Shown: positions 11,012-22,988, counted from the first letter of the stretch. The stretch: 38,897 nt of DNA from Blastomyces gilchristii SLH14081 (GCF_000003855.2 NW_003101674.1:665514-704410); one strand, 5' to 3'. Notes: generated from the letters alone by a model not told the origin. Program-made: numbers and translations.

Positions 11012-13584
11012 AATTCTTTCTTATCAGATTCAGTCACACTCACATGATCATGACATAAGCCACTCTCAGAGAAAACTTTCACTATTTTTACACTACTTAT
11101 TCACTAATATTTCCATTCTTCAATTATCATTTCTGTCATTATCATTATTAAACATCATTATCTTGTACAAGGTTTCTACATCTTCTCTTCATCAAGCTCT
11201 TTTCAATCTGTTCATCTATTACATTGTATGTGTTTCTGGTGATGACTCTCTATTCTCATAATAAGTATTATTATAGTACTCATATCAGACAGTTCATTAG
11301 TAGTAAGTGTAATACATTGTGAAATATAATCAGAACTTGTTTTTCTTCTAACAATTATCAGAATATATTATTATAAATGACACATCTTCTTTATCTTCTT
11401 ATACACTCTTAACTGTTTTTCTTCTCAGTGAGCTTCTAATTATGTTTTCTGACATGATTTTGCATAGATGCAGATACTGATATGTTTATTTTTATTTTTA
11501 TAGAATCTTCATATATTGACAGATCTATGTTCATCAATGATAGTGAACACTTCAATGTTGAATTATTAATTGAGAACTTGAAGAACATGATAATGAAGAA
11601 ATTGCTTATATTATATATAACTGAGTCTCTCATGTTCTCTTCTATCTCTTCTGCTGCTGTTTCTCTCTCTATTACTTCTTCTCAATCTTTTACACTTATT
11701 TCTGTTTTCAGTTCTTCTGCTCTCACTATCTCTGTTCCTGCTATTTTTGCTTCTGTTACTTCTGTCTCTTCTGTCTCTGCTACTTCTGCTGTCATTATCA
11801 GCTCTTCTCATTTTAAGAAGATGTTGCATAGACTTGATAAATCATGTTTCTCAGTATATATACTTCTGCTCTTCTTGTCAATCTCTAGAATAATTTATTG
11901 TACAAAGACTGTGTATGATATAACTATCTGAAGCTCAGTCACAGATGCTGATTATTACATTCATTTTAAGTATTTATAATAAAGTAATTATATGTTTATA
12001 TCAGAGAATTATCTCTCTTCTTAACAGTGTTAAGAGTGTAAGTCTTTTCTTTTTCATCTTCTCTTCTAACACTAATTTTTCTAGAGAAAATTATTATGAG
12101 ATTTGTTATATATGAAGTTATAATATCTACAGATATCAAGAAACTTTTTACAACTGATAAATTCAATATTGTGAGTATATTCACTCTGATGAATATCTTT
12201 GAAATAATTATCTTATATCAGTCTATTCTCTGATATTTATTATCTGACTTTGTGATGCAGATGAAGAATATCTGTGTTTTTAGAAACAGAAACACAGATG
12301 TCATACTCTTTTATATCTGTGAGTGTGAGGCTTGTACATCTTGTCTGAGATATTATTGTAGAAATGAGCTGTTCATGCACTGTATTCTGCTTTCTGCATT
12401 CTCTTATATCTCTCTCTCTCTCTTTCTGAGAAGTCTCATACATGTTGCAATTGTGTGTATAACTCTAAGATTAGCAGATGTTTATTCAGTAACTGTTCTC
12501 ATCTCTGATTTTACAGTTTTTATATACTAATAATGATTCTTAGTTGCTTCAGCATCAGAGATTATTCTCATTAAAGATGATAACACTGCTAAGACTACTC
12601 TCTTCTGCTCTTAAGCTTCTTCTGTCATTTTCTCTTTCTTCTCTGTGAAGAAGATTGTGCATACACTGAGTCAGAAGCATTCAGCTCTGAGTGACTTCTG
12701 CTGTTATTCATTCAATTCTATATCTTCTTCTTCAGTTTCTTTCATCTCTGCTCTCTCTGTTCTGGCTTTTGATTCTGCAGATTTCATGCTCTTCTTCAAT
12801 TTTTCTACACACATGTGTATGCATTTCTATATTAGCATTTCAGTCAATCTTGCAAGAAATGATATTAATGTTATATACAGAGTAATAGAGGAATCAGAGA
12901 TATGTATAATATTATTACAAGAGCAGCTTGCAGCTCTTAAATTTCTTACAGATCTTAAGTTTTGAGATTTCCTTTGTTTTTGATGTTTTTCAAGTGATAT
13001 GATGTTGGAAAAAGATTAAACATGTGATATATGAAAATGAATAAGATGTGTATAATAACATTTGTCTTTTTACAGTCAATTCTTATAGTTGACAATCAAT
13101 TCATTATCTCTTGAGTTATCTTCTTTTCTTTTCTTACACTTTTTCTTTGTCTGCTAGTTACTACTCTTATACAATCTCTATATAATATAGTATTCAGTGA
13201 CTAGATTCAGCAGCTTTCATCTTATAGTTCTATCTCATGTATTATACTGTCTCTCTTCACTCACTCAGATCATTACAGTGAACAGCTTATTAAAACTAAT
13301 CTCATCTGATCTCTGAGAATTCTCAGAGATTAAGATAGCTTAGTCTTATATATCTATGAATGTTTCAGATGCTTCATCCTCTGTTATCTCTGCAATTAAA
13401 CTGATATAAACAGTTAAATTCAACTCTGAATTTCTTTTTCTTCTATAATCTGACTTATATGTAAGTCTGTCACTCTGAGATTACTCTTTACTGTGTTATG
13501 TCTGCTGTCTGCAGTGTATTATTATATAATCAGCTATAGTCTTATTACTTATTAAACTATAATATTTATCTGATTTCTTCATTA
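11012..13584 (-). mobile_element. gypsy-2 3' internal region, no recognised domain
   Basis: By position this is the part of gypsy-2 between integrase and the 3' LTR, cut from the rest by the hAT insertion at 13585. I see no conserved domain. Low-stop minus-strand frames occur at about 12965-12450 (basic and Glu-rich) and 11830-11436 (Ala/Glu/Thr-rich, then hydrophobic), which may be remains of an extra reading frame or an extended pol C-terminus. The Ser-rich plus-strand open frames in the same place (11482-11931, 12645-12965) are most simply the antisense of these. Function unknown. Confidence 0.4.
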
Positions 13585-13592
13585 CTTCTTAT
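13585..13592. repeat. 8-bp target duplication of the hAT transposon, left copy
   Basis: CTTCTTAT lies directly before the TAGACTGACC end; CTTCTCAT lies directly after the other end (27717-27724). The single difference is a C/T change of the kind seen throughout. Eight bases is the diagnostic duplication length of hAT elements. Confidence 0.85.
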
Positions 13593-13630
13593 TAGACTGA
13601 CCGTGTAACCGTGTCTGAAACCAGAATCAA
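13593..13630 (+). repeat. hAT left terminus (TIR and subterminal repeats)
   Basis: Starts TAGACTGACCGTGTAACC; the ACCGTGT heptamer occurs twice in a row, a possible transposase-binding repeat. The reverse complement of the right end of the small nested element (26430-26466) is nearly identical, differing by G/A changes. It keeps CpG sites although the DNA just inside does not. Confidence 0.8.
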
Positions 13631-13962
13631 ACTTTACAGTTATTATGTTATCTAAAAGCATTACTTCTGATCATGATTTATATTCATCATATTAATTTCA
13701 AATCACATTATTTCAAATATTAAAGATCTCAGATTCACTTTTCAAATAAAAATCTAGTCTCAGATAAAGAATATATTTGAATTTTTAATCACATTTTCAT
13801 TCTGATCTCATTATTAAGAATGGTATTAAATGAAATTATGAAATCATTTCTCACTTACATAATATCATAACATAGTGCTTATTTGTTGAAAAGTCAACAG
13901 AGAGTGTTTTCAAATATTATTACTTTTCTAAACACAGATTATAATTTATATAATTTTAATTA

Positions 13963-14096
13963 TGAAAAAAATATAAAATATAAAAAAAAACAAAAAACAT
14001 AAAATAAAATAAAAATAATAAAAAATCACAATGAAAAAAAAAGAGAAAGAAAAAAAATAAAAGAAAAAGAAAAAAAGAAAAAAGAAAAAAAAAATT
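13963..14096. repeat. A-rich low-complexity tract
   Basis: About 130 bp of runs of A broken by G, T and C, purine-only for most of its second half. It lies in the left arm of the hAT; no coding potential. Confidence 0.8.
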
Positions 14097-14205
14097 CAAG
14101 ATTGCAGAACTGCAGTATTCTTAAAATACTTACTCTTCAGAGTCTTTATAATGTTTATTATTTACTGTGTATTTCTCACAGTGAGAGTAACACAGCTGTG
14201 ATGAG

Positions 14206-14457
14206 TTATTGTCTTAATATTATTTAATAAATAATCAGTATATATCTGTATAAATGTGAATAATTAGAAAATATACACTTAAAAAGTGTGATCAGAATGA
14301 ACTCTGCTACTACTTGAATAATATCAAGAATAGAACACTGAAATTGATAATTCTCTTCATTGATTTCATGAACAAGATGTGTAAAGATAGTCTTAAGAAA
14401 TATAAGATTCTCTGACTTCTGATAAAAACAGATCTCATGAAGAGACTCTATTTTCAT
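14206..14457 (-). pseudogene. histone H3-like pseudogene inside the hAT transposon
   Basis: Reading the minus strand from 14457, the frame aligns with the histone fold of H3 through helix alpha-N, alpha-1 and alpha-2. Shared blocks are LxEI, YQKS, LVxEI, FQxS, then Q, E, L, LF, H and R at H3 spacing without gaps after FQ. About half of the first 27 residues are identical by eye. Several Arg positions read His or Cys, as C-to-T decay of CGN codons would give. The loop between alpha-1 and alpha-2 is about three residues shorter than in canonical H3. A stop at 14224-14226 and another near 14206 interrupt the last helix. The N-terminal tail is not recognised; a candidate 49-bp intron (14469-14517, GTAAGT...CAG on the minus strand) lies just upstream, but I cannot join the exons in frame. 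It is antisense to the transposase. It could be core H3 or a centromeric or other variant. Confidence 0.7.
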
Positions 14458-14468
14458 TATATTAGAAA

Positions 14469-14699
14469 CTGAGTATTATTAAAAAGTGTTACTTTTATAC
14501 AATGTATATGTACTTACTGCAGTAATTTATTCTCTACATATATGACTGAGAATTGCAGCTTTCTCATATCACATAGCTCTCTCTGAAATACTGCTGTTAG
14601 TTTGTGACTTATACAGTCTCTCAGTTCAGTATACACTGTGTGTATACAGTTCTGCATACTGAAGCTGTGTTGATCATTATAATCTGATGTAATACTCAC
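14469..14699 (-). pseudogene. possible upstream exon and intron of the H3-like gene
   Basis: A 61-codon minus-strand frame (14699-14514) ends at a good fungal donor, GTAAGT at 14512-14517, followed by an acceptor ACTCAG at 14469, giving a 49-bp intron, a normal fungal length. The peptide matches nothing I know and is not an H3 tail. A second donor-like GTGAGT lies near 14700. The link to the H3-like frame is positional and the exons do not join in frame as the sequence stands, so this may be chance. Confidence 0.3.
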
Positions 14700-15202
14700 T
14701 TTTCATGAGCCATGTTTCATTTGAGAGAGAGAAAGAGAGAAAGACATAACTGTTGTTTTATTAAGAGAGAAATGAATAATTAGTATTATTAAATATAATT
14801 TAGTTCATCTATATTTAAAATTTGATTAGTCTATACTCTTCAATTTGAGAGTTTCTAAGAGTGTTTTAATAGTTTTTATACTAGCTTGAACTTAGTGATG
14901 AATTGATGAAGAAGAGAAAAGAGAGAAGAAAGAAATGAGAATAACTTATCTTTATAATATGAAAACAGAGAATCACTGTAATTATTCTTTCTAGTAATAA
15001 AGATCAGTTTTCTGCATGTATCTCTGATATAGATTATATGATAACTGTATACAAAGAATATCAATAGTACATGTATTAAATGAAGATAATATTACTATGC
15101 AATACTGTAGTCATTTCTATACATCTCTGAAAGCTGTTAATAGTTTCTTTGAGTCTCTTTATATTTAATAAGTTAATAATATATTCTGATACACTCTCTC
15201 TT

Positions 15203-15204
<2 letters not shown>
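14700..15204. other. hAT left arm, no recognisable gene
   Basis: AT-rich sequence with one short minus-strand open frame (15064-14876) that resembles nothing known. A GA-rich patch at about 14724-14745 is the only other structure I see. Confidence 0.4.
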
Positions 15205-15236
<32 letters not shown>

Positions 15237-15257
15237 CATTTTCATCATTACTATCAC

Positions 15258-15314
<57 letters not shown>
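15205..15314. repeat. ATT microsatellite (two long runs)
   Basis: Runs of ATT separated by an imperfect CATTTTCATCATTACTATCA-type stretch at about 15235-15260. Copy number cannot be trusted across assemblies. It lies within the hAT left arm. Confidence 0.9.
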
Positions 15315-15316
<2 letters not shown>

Positions 15317-16154
15317 CATTGCTAGCTGTCTTCTCTGCCTTCACTCTCTCTTAATACTTATTAAAATTAATTATATTATCTCTCTTCAAATATTCTGTGA
15401 TTCTGTGAATCATCAAGACGCGTGAGCCCTGTCACAGATTGAAGAAGGAGAAGAAGAAGATGTTTAAGTGAGAAAAGACAGATTATAAGATATATTACAA
15501 TATCTTGAAGAGACTCTGTAAAAGAGTAGAATAATAATAATTTTAAGTAACACTTCTGATAGATTTAGACTGAACTAAGTATAGAAATAATATGAATAAT
15601 ATCACCTGTGAGATATTAAAAAAGAAGATAGTGAAGAGTCTTATACAGTAGTGATAAGATCAGAAAAAGTTCTGAGAATGATTTAAGACTAAGATAAAGA
15701 GAGAGAGAGAGAGAAGAAGAGTATTACTGTAAATAAGCAGTAGTAGAAGAAGATTAAGAAGATATTAAAGTAAGAGACAAAGAAGTCAAAACTGATAAGC
15801 TTTTTATTAAGAGATAATAATTTTTAATAATACTTCTGTTCTCTAATTAATTAGCAGAAGCTGACAGAGAAGAAGAGAATTGAGATCTTATTCAGATCTT
15901 GAATACACTTCATAATTCAGAATATTAAGAAGACAGCTCTGCTCTCTGAGTATATTAATCTACTTACTGTTGAGATGGAATCTGAGACAGCAGATCAGAA
16001 AATGCAGAATTTTAAGATACAGATTAATCTAGTTAAGAGAGAGCAGTGAGAACTCTCTTCTGAGAAGATAGCAGAGAGAGATTTTGAGATAATTATCATC
16101 TCAGATGAGAAGAAGAAGAAGAAGAATGAGAATGAGAAGTGAATTATAAAGAAT
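15315..16154. other. hAT left arm, purine-rich, no supported gene
   Basis: Plus strand is rich in GA and AAG, with a GAGAGA run at about 15700-15716. A small less-mutated patch, GACGCGTGAGCCCTGTCAC, starts near 15417. No domain is recognised. It could contain an upstream exon of the transposase, which gypsy-4 would have separated from the rest. Confidence 0.4.
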
Positions 16155-16159
16155 AATAA
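16155..16159. repeat. gypsy-4 target duplication, left copy (AATAA)
   Basis: AATAA precedes the 5' LTR and again follows the 3' LTR at 23932-23936, a perfect 5-bp duplication as made by Ty3/gypsy integrase. Confidence 0.9.
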
Positions 16160-16692
16160 TGTCACGCTCCCGGCCGCGCCAAGGCCCTGTTGCGGTTTCA
16201 CACGGCCCATCACTTCCATGCGGATGATTTCATTTCATTCGAACTGGTTTCCAACCACTCTATGACATCATTCAGATATATCATAGAAAGATTTGATTGA
16301 TGAATATGAGAACCCTGCTTCTATACAAGGTCAGCAGATTACTCTTTCTTGACAATGAGACACTGCTGAGATATCACTCTGGCTATTCTCACTTATGAAA
16401 TGAGAGAAGAGTATTCATCTATTATCTATATAGAATAGCTAGATACTGGCTTCTCATCAAAGAAGTCAGTGATTCATTTTTCTTCTACTGAAATATATAT
16501 AAGAGTTACTGCATGTCTCATACAATCTTCTTAGTATACTAAGTACTATATCTGTGATATTCTCATAATAACTCTGTAGTCTACAAGCTCACTATTTAAG
16601 CAAGATAGTCAAGCTCACTTATACAGCTTCTTAAACAACTATCTCTATATATCACTGCTGACTAGTCACTGCTTCAGTTCTGTTATATTACA
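16160..16692 (+). repeat. gypsy-4 5' LTR (533 bp)
   Basis: Begins TGTCACGCTCCCGG and ends TTATATTACA. The first 100 bp keep many CpG and CpC sites; the equivalent positions in the 3' LTR are changed to TpG, TpC or CpA. The two LTRs are the same length with no indels needed in the parts I aligned. Confidence 0.95.
16494..16503 (+). promoter_or_regulatory. TATA box of the gypsy-4 LTR
   Basis: TATATATAAG sits about 335 bp into the LTR and is conserved in the 3' LTR near 23738. Position fits a U3 promoter. Inferred from sequence only. Confidence 0.5.
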
Positions 16693-16749
16693 ATTTGAAT
16701 CACTCAATCTGATTACACATTTGAATCAGTCAAGCTCTAATAGATTAAT

Positions 16750-19700
16750 ATGACCTTATATACTTACACTGAAACTGATCTGATCTCACTCTCTGAAGAA
16801 AATACTATATTATTTTCTAAAGTGTATACATCTCTATCTCAGCAGAAATCTGAGATTTCTGAACTCACTGCACATTTTAACATGAGCTCTTCAACTGTTA
16901 TATTATCATCACAGCCTCTACACATCTACATCTATTATGAAGATAGAGAGATTAAGATCAGAGATTCACTGAGATATAAGAGAAATATCTTATCTGAATT
17001 TCACAGCTTTATCTGTACTCTTGAACAGAAATTCTGCCTTAATTCAAGCCAGTATAATACTCATGAGATATGAGTAATATACATCACTAATCTTCTTAAA
17101 GACATCTCTGTGACTACTTAAGTTATTAAGAAGAGAGAGCTTGAGTGTATCAATACTGTTATAACTTGAGAAGAATTCAAGAACTTTCTACTAAATTAAA
17201 TTGAAGATCACTGTAACTGCAGCTTCACAGCAGCACAGCAGTTCAACTCATTATATTAATAAGATAATGAGAATTCTTCTGATTTCAATACAAGATTTGA
17301 AGAATATTGAGAGAAATTAATTAATGATTTGAATCAATTAAAAATACAGCTTTATCTCATGAAGCTGACTTATAAGATGTGAATAATAATATTATAATAT
17401 TAAAGTTTATTAATCAATTGCACTGAGCTTGTCAACCTGACTTCTCAGATTTATTTGAATAATCAATTCTCTGAGAAAAAGGTTAATAAGATCTCTTCTA
17501 AGTAATTAATAATAGAATCTAAACAGTGCTGTGACAGCTTCAGTACAGAGAAAGTAAAGAAGAATTTCAAGTATTCTAATTATTCACTCACTGTAAAGAA
17601 ATGTTAAAAAAGATTTAATAAAGATCTCTATTTCAACTGTGAAGCTGATAATCACTATATCAGTGATTGTAAGAAGCTGAAGAAGAGAAGAAACTGAGAA
17701 GATATCTTTTCAAAGTTAACTTCTCTTCTGACAAATGTATCTATAGAAGATAAAGAAGAGAAAGAAAAGAATTAACAATTCTCATATCTTCAAGTTTATG
17801 TTATAATCACAATGTATACTCTGAATGAGAAGATATCAGTAAGATATCTACTTAACTTCAGAGTGAATACTAACTTCATATTCTATTTCTTTTCTTTAAT
17901 GAAGAATTGAAAGAAGATAGATCTGTCAAATTATATGAAATTTACTGATGAAATAAAATATCACTATTTTAGCATAATTCAAGCAAAGTGTGTGATCACA
18001 GACTTAGAAGAAATCTTTAAGAAGAGCAGTCTGCTTCTTTATACAGTTAATATTATAGATGAGAATATTATTCTAGATCTTCTATAATTGAGAGAAAATA
18101 ATTCTCTTATTAACTGAGTTACTTAGATATGATAATACTGTCTCACTAATGAAGAGACAGTAATAGAGAAATCTGAAGAGTTTCATTGAAAGAATCTTGA
18201 GAAAAAGATTGAGTTAATATACTATGTAGCAGATGATTGAGACTTGAGAATAGATAAAGAAGTCATCACTCTTACTACAAGATTAGCAGCAGTATCTGTT
18301 ATTGAAGATAAATATACACAATATCTCTTTACAGATTTTAAGAATATCTTTTTAAAAAGAGAAGCAGTGAAGTTTTCTGATATCAAGATATAATATAAGA
18401 TTCATCTTAAAGATAATGTAATGATACTATACAGACTTCTTTATAACTTATCTGTAAAGAAATTGAATGTTCTATGCAAATATCTTGAAGAAGTGTAATC
18501 AAAGAACTGAATATATTCATCAAAAAGTCTGACAGAGATATCTATACTCTTTATACTCAAGAAGAATAATAGACTACATCTATACATAGACTACAGAGGC
18601 CTCAATAAGATGATAGTTAAGAATTACTATTCATTACTGTTAATTAATAAGATAATCAATTGATTATCTGAAGCAAAAATGTTCTCAAAGATTAATATAC
18701 AGAATATCTATCATAGAATCAGAGTTAATAAAGACAATGTTTGAAAAATGACTTTTCATACTAAGTACAGTAATTTTAAATATCTTGTTTTATCTTTTAA
18801 TCTTTGTAATACTTTAGTCATCTTTCAGACCTATATAAATGAGACACTGCAGAGCCTTGTCAATGTCTTCTATATAGTATACTTAGACAACATTCTAATC
18901 TTCTCAAAAATAGAGAAAGAACATGATACTCATGTTCAAGAAGTATTAAGTTGCTTAAGACAGTATTAACTCTATACAAACACTGAAAAATGCTTGTTCT
19001 ATATACAGAAGATTGATTTCTTAGATTATATTATTGAAGTGAACAGCATTTCAATGAACAGAAGCTGAGTCTCTGCTATTAAGAACTGGCCAGCACTGCA
19101 GATATACTGTGAAATGTAGATATTTCTAGAATTTGTAAATTTCTACAGATGATTTATCTATACATATTCACAGATTACTGCTTCTCTTACAGATCTATTA
19201 AAAAGAAGTGTGAAAGATAGAAAAATAAAACTGTTTATTCTCACTCAAGACACTGTATAGATATTTACAGAATTGAAATAAGCTTTTACAGATATTATAA
19301 TACTGAATCACTTTAATCTTAACTTACTCAGTCAGTGTGAGACTAATGTATTCAGAAATGAGATCTATGAAATCTTTTCACAGTTAACACTGAAGATCTT
19401 TCAATATTAAAAGAATTAGAGAATAATCATCTCTGAAGAAATAGATAATAAATTATCTATGAAAGAAGACTTTTTCACAGAGCTTATAAAACACTATAAA
19501 TGAAGATCAGTGACTTTCTTCTTCAAGAAGTTATCACTTATATAGAGAAGATATAATACTTATAATCAGAAGATGTTAGTAATTGTTGAATTCTTTAAGA
19601 TCTGATAATATTATCTTCAGAATAGTAAGTACTCAGTGTAAGTTCTTACTAATTATATAAATCTATGTTACTTCTTAATAATAAAGAGCTTGATAGAATA

Positions 19701-21681
19701 TTAAGCTAGATAAGTGAAGCTGCTTTTGAAGTATGATTTCTATATCTGATATTATTCAGGTCAGCTTAATCCTGTTAATATATTATCTAGATAGCCTGAT
19801 TATAATATTGTTAATACAGAGAAGAATTCTATAAAAGAATCTCTATCATCACTGCAGAAGAAGCTGACTGCAGAGAGTTGAGATTCTCTGAAGCTTAGAA
19901 ACAGCACTGAAAAGACAGCTGTGTAACTCAGTATAGAAGATGAAAGAAAATTCAGATCTCTGTAGAAGACTGACACTGAAGATTATAAGCTTCTTATATT
20001 ATATCTTATAATTATTGAATTGATAAAGAATGAAATAATCTACAATCTTTCAATCTGACTACTTTTAAAATTTATTAATAAGTTATAGAAGAGAGATATC
20101 TTTACTGCAGCTTGAATTCAGAAGTTGAAGAAGAAAGAATTCAGTTTAAACTTGAAAGAGATAGACTCTGAGTGAGATAGTACTGCTAAGAAATCAAGTC
20201 ACTGATAACTAGAAGAATGTGAACTTCTATTACTGAATAATTCAGTCTTTATTTCTTATAGTAGAGCAGTGTATTAGAAGTTATTGAGAATTCATTATAA
20301 TAATTCTTATATAAGACACTTTGAGTTAGAGAAGACTGAGAAGCTTCTAAAATATAAATACATTTAAGACAAGCTCTGAACAGATATTAAAGAGTATATT
20401 AAGACTTACAATGTCTGTTAAAGAATAAAGATTTTATAGTATAAGTAATATAGTAAGTTGATATCACTGCCTGTTTTAAAGAGCTTATAACAGAATTTAT
20501 CAATGAATTTCATAGTTAATCTGCTAAAGTTAATAAGAGTTAAAGAATATAACTTAATTTTGATTATTATTGACTACTTTATAAAGATGATCAGATATAT
20601 TTCTACTTATAAAAAGATTAAAGCCTCTGAATTAACTGACCTGTTTTTAGATATTATCATTTATAATCACAGTGCTTTAAAATCATTAATAACAGATTAA
20701 GAATCTCTCTTTATCAGTAAATACTGATCAGCTTTTTACTATTATCTTATAATAAGATATCTTCTCAGTATTACATTTTATTCACAGATAGATGATTAGA
20801 CTGAATATCAGAATCAGATACTAGAACAGCATCTTTAAGTATTCTATTTATATTATCAGAATAATTAACTCAAACATCTTCTAATCACTGAATTCATATA
20901 TAATAATATAAAGAATGTAATCTTAAAGATATCTTCTTTCTATACTTATTATAAATATAATTCTTCATTACTCAGTAATATTATAAACAACATTTCAAAG
21001 AAGAGAATAGACAGTCAGAATATCAGATAGATACAGAGAATGAAGTATTTCTCAGTATTAGAAGTAAAAGTAAGATTAAAACTTTTAAATAAAATTTATA
21101 AGAAGACAGTGAAAAGCATTCACTATGCTTAGAAATAGTAGATAAAATACTATAATTGAAAATATCTTTCAATGAAGTTCTTGATAGAGAATTAAGTATT
21201 ACTTTTAACAAAGAATATCAAGATAATAAAACTATATAAGAAGCTCAGTAAATAGTAGCTAGAATCTTTCTCAGTAACAAGAGTAATAAGTAAGCAGATA
21301 TATAAGTTAAAATTACTCATAGAATTGAAATCAATTTATTCTATTTTTCACATTTTCTATTTGAAGCTCTATAAGTAATATCTCAGAGTAAAGCTATCTC
21401 AGCTGAATAATATCAAGATTAAGAGTGATACTGAATATCTTATAAAGAAAATATTAAATAAATAAATATATTACAGTAAGCTTTAATATCTTATTAAATA
21501 AGAAGATTATTCATTATCAGAAAATTCATAAAAATCACTTAAATATTTGAAAAATACTGAGAAAGAGATTGTAAGCTATAAGATGACTAGTAGAGATTAT
21601 CTTATTACATATCAGAGATATTGAGTAAGAAATACTACTTAAGACTTCTTATTTTTTTTAAAGAGTTTTTTAGAGATAATC
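16750..21681 (+). pseudogene. gypsy-4 gag-pol polyprotein, single frame, RIP-decayed
   Basis: This would have supplied capsid, protease, reverse transcriptase, RNase H and integrase. From the ATG at 16750 one frame persists for about 4.9 kb with stops but no frameshift I can find. Gag ends in a zinc knuckle at 17629-17670 whose first Cys reads Tyr. Reverse transcriptase spans about 18550-19150 with YIDYRGLN and FSKINI blocks; the catalytic box at 18880-18891 reads YLDN instead of YLDD. RNase H follows (about 19200-19620). Integrase has a decayed HHCC finger (about 20290-20420) and a DDE triad at 20572, 20695 and 20803 with 35 residues between the last two. A chromodomain (about 21430-21590, with YLIKW and SENSW blocks) marks it as a chromovirus. 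The exact stop is uncertain. Confidence 0.9.
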
Positions 21682-22583
21682 TTATAATAATAAGCTGATA
21701 TTTTATAAGCTTTGTAACACTCTTCTTCTATTTTCTCTCAAAGAATTTTTAGAAGTTTAATAAGATTATACAAGTATAAAATTCCTGAAGCAGTTAAAAG
21801 AAAAGACATTTTTAAACTCAATCAAAAACATTAATATTATTAATTCACAGCCTGCTGCTATTCTAATAAGATTCACAAGCTCACTGAAAAAGTAAAAAAG
21901 AGAGACTGAGACCTACTTATTAAATAATTATACTCTTCCTAAACTCATTCTTCACTATTAAAGTCTTCAGTACTGATATCTTTATCTACTGAGAAGTTAG
22001 TACTGCAGCACTGTAGAAGAGCATGAGAAATATATAAAATATCCCCTTACCAACTTATAAAGTATCTCAGTTATCTACTTTTTTAAAGTGAGATTCTCTT
22101 CAATCAGTGATTAATCTCTGTAATACTTTCAATAGTAGTATTAGCTGATCTCTTCTTAAGATCAGTCATTCTGAGATGTTTTTTTATCTCAGAGATTCAC
22201 ACTTTCATCTTCTTTTACAGATAAGTAAGAGAGATCTTCTCAGTCTTAATAGAATTTATCAATACTTAAAGCTCTGAGATTCTTGCTCTGTACTGCTTGA
22301 GCATCTGAGCTTCTTGTCAGAGCTGATATAATATCTTCTTGTAGAGTAGATAATACTTACAGAGAGATAGAAGTCATTGTTACAGATATAACAGAAATAA
22401 CAGAAGTAAGAGAAGAAGCAGATATATAAGATTTCTCTCTTCTTCAGCTGCTTAACACAGTGCAGATAAGTAGTAGTGCCAGTCAGAGGTCACACTGAAG
22501 TCTTCTCACAGAGAGAAGATGAAGAAACTGCAGAACTCTATGAATTCAACTCAGCAGTATTCTGAGCAGGGCTCAGACATGCT
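21682..22583 (+). mobile_element. gypsy-4 3' internal region, no recognised gene
   Basis: Lies between the pol chromodomain and the less-mutated island. Stops occur in every frame. A short plus-strand stretch near 22380-22430 reads as an acidic Thr/Glu repeat. No domain is recognised; gypsy-2 has a similarly long uncharacterised 3' region. Confidence 0.4.
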
Positions 22584-22988
22584 GTGAGAGAAGAACTACA
22601 GATTAAGCTTCTCAGAGTTACTGTTCTCAGAATCAAGCTCTTCTCAGATTTCTCTCTGAATGATCACACAGGGTCATACATCACTATATTGACTGAGAAG
22701 AGAGGCAGCGTCACAACAGCGGTGAAGAGGGCAGAGAATGAACCAGACACAGACACACTGGCTGGCAGAAGAGATGACACCTCACTGCAAGGCATGGCAA
22801 CTACCACCACAGCTGTAAGAGAAGCAGAAGGAGATGTGACAATGAAAGTGATGCTCCCGCGGCTCATTGACATTGTCACCTTCAACCTGGCTTTCTTAAT
22901 GGTCATGAAGACTGCAGCCACATCACAAAGACATTTATTATTCACTAGAAAATGTCAGAATAAGCCTCTTATTATCTCTCAAGAATGA
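22584..22988 (+). CDS. open frame (134 aa) in a less-mutated island of gypsy-4, unknown
   Basis: The longest stop-free plus-strand frame near here, in a patch (about 22670-22930) with clearly higher GC, CpG sites (GGCAGCGTCACAACAGCGG, CCCGCGG) and GG/CC pairs missing from the surrounding DNA. A 93-codon frame overlaps on the minus strand (22945-22664), so which strand, if either, codes is unclear. The plus-strand product is rich in Thr, Arg and charged residues with a hydrophobic stretch near residues 92-108; it matches no family I know. Escape from mutation suggests the patch was not repeated in the genome when the element decayed, as a captured unique segment would be. Confidence 0.3.
   Translation: MREELQIKLLRVTVLRIKLFSDFSLNDHTGSYITILTEKRGSVTTAVKRAENEPDTDTLAGRRDDTSLQGMATTTTAVREAEGDVTMKVMLPRLIDIVTFNLAFLMVMKTAATSQRHLLFTRKCQNKPLIISQE

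Noticed and set aside
11482..11931. 149-codon plus-strand Ser/Thr/Val-rich open frame, the longest in the window, resembling a secreted or cell-wall protein.
   Set aside because: Low-complexity TCT/TCN codons are the antisense of an Ala/Glu/Thr-rich minus-strand frame inside gypsy-2; no signal peptide followed by a plausible domain, and mutation style is the same as the decayed surroundings.
15205..15314. Possible CRISPR-like or regulatory repeat array.
   Set aside because: Plain ATT microsatellite without spacers; the organism is eukaryotic.
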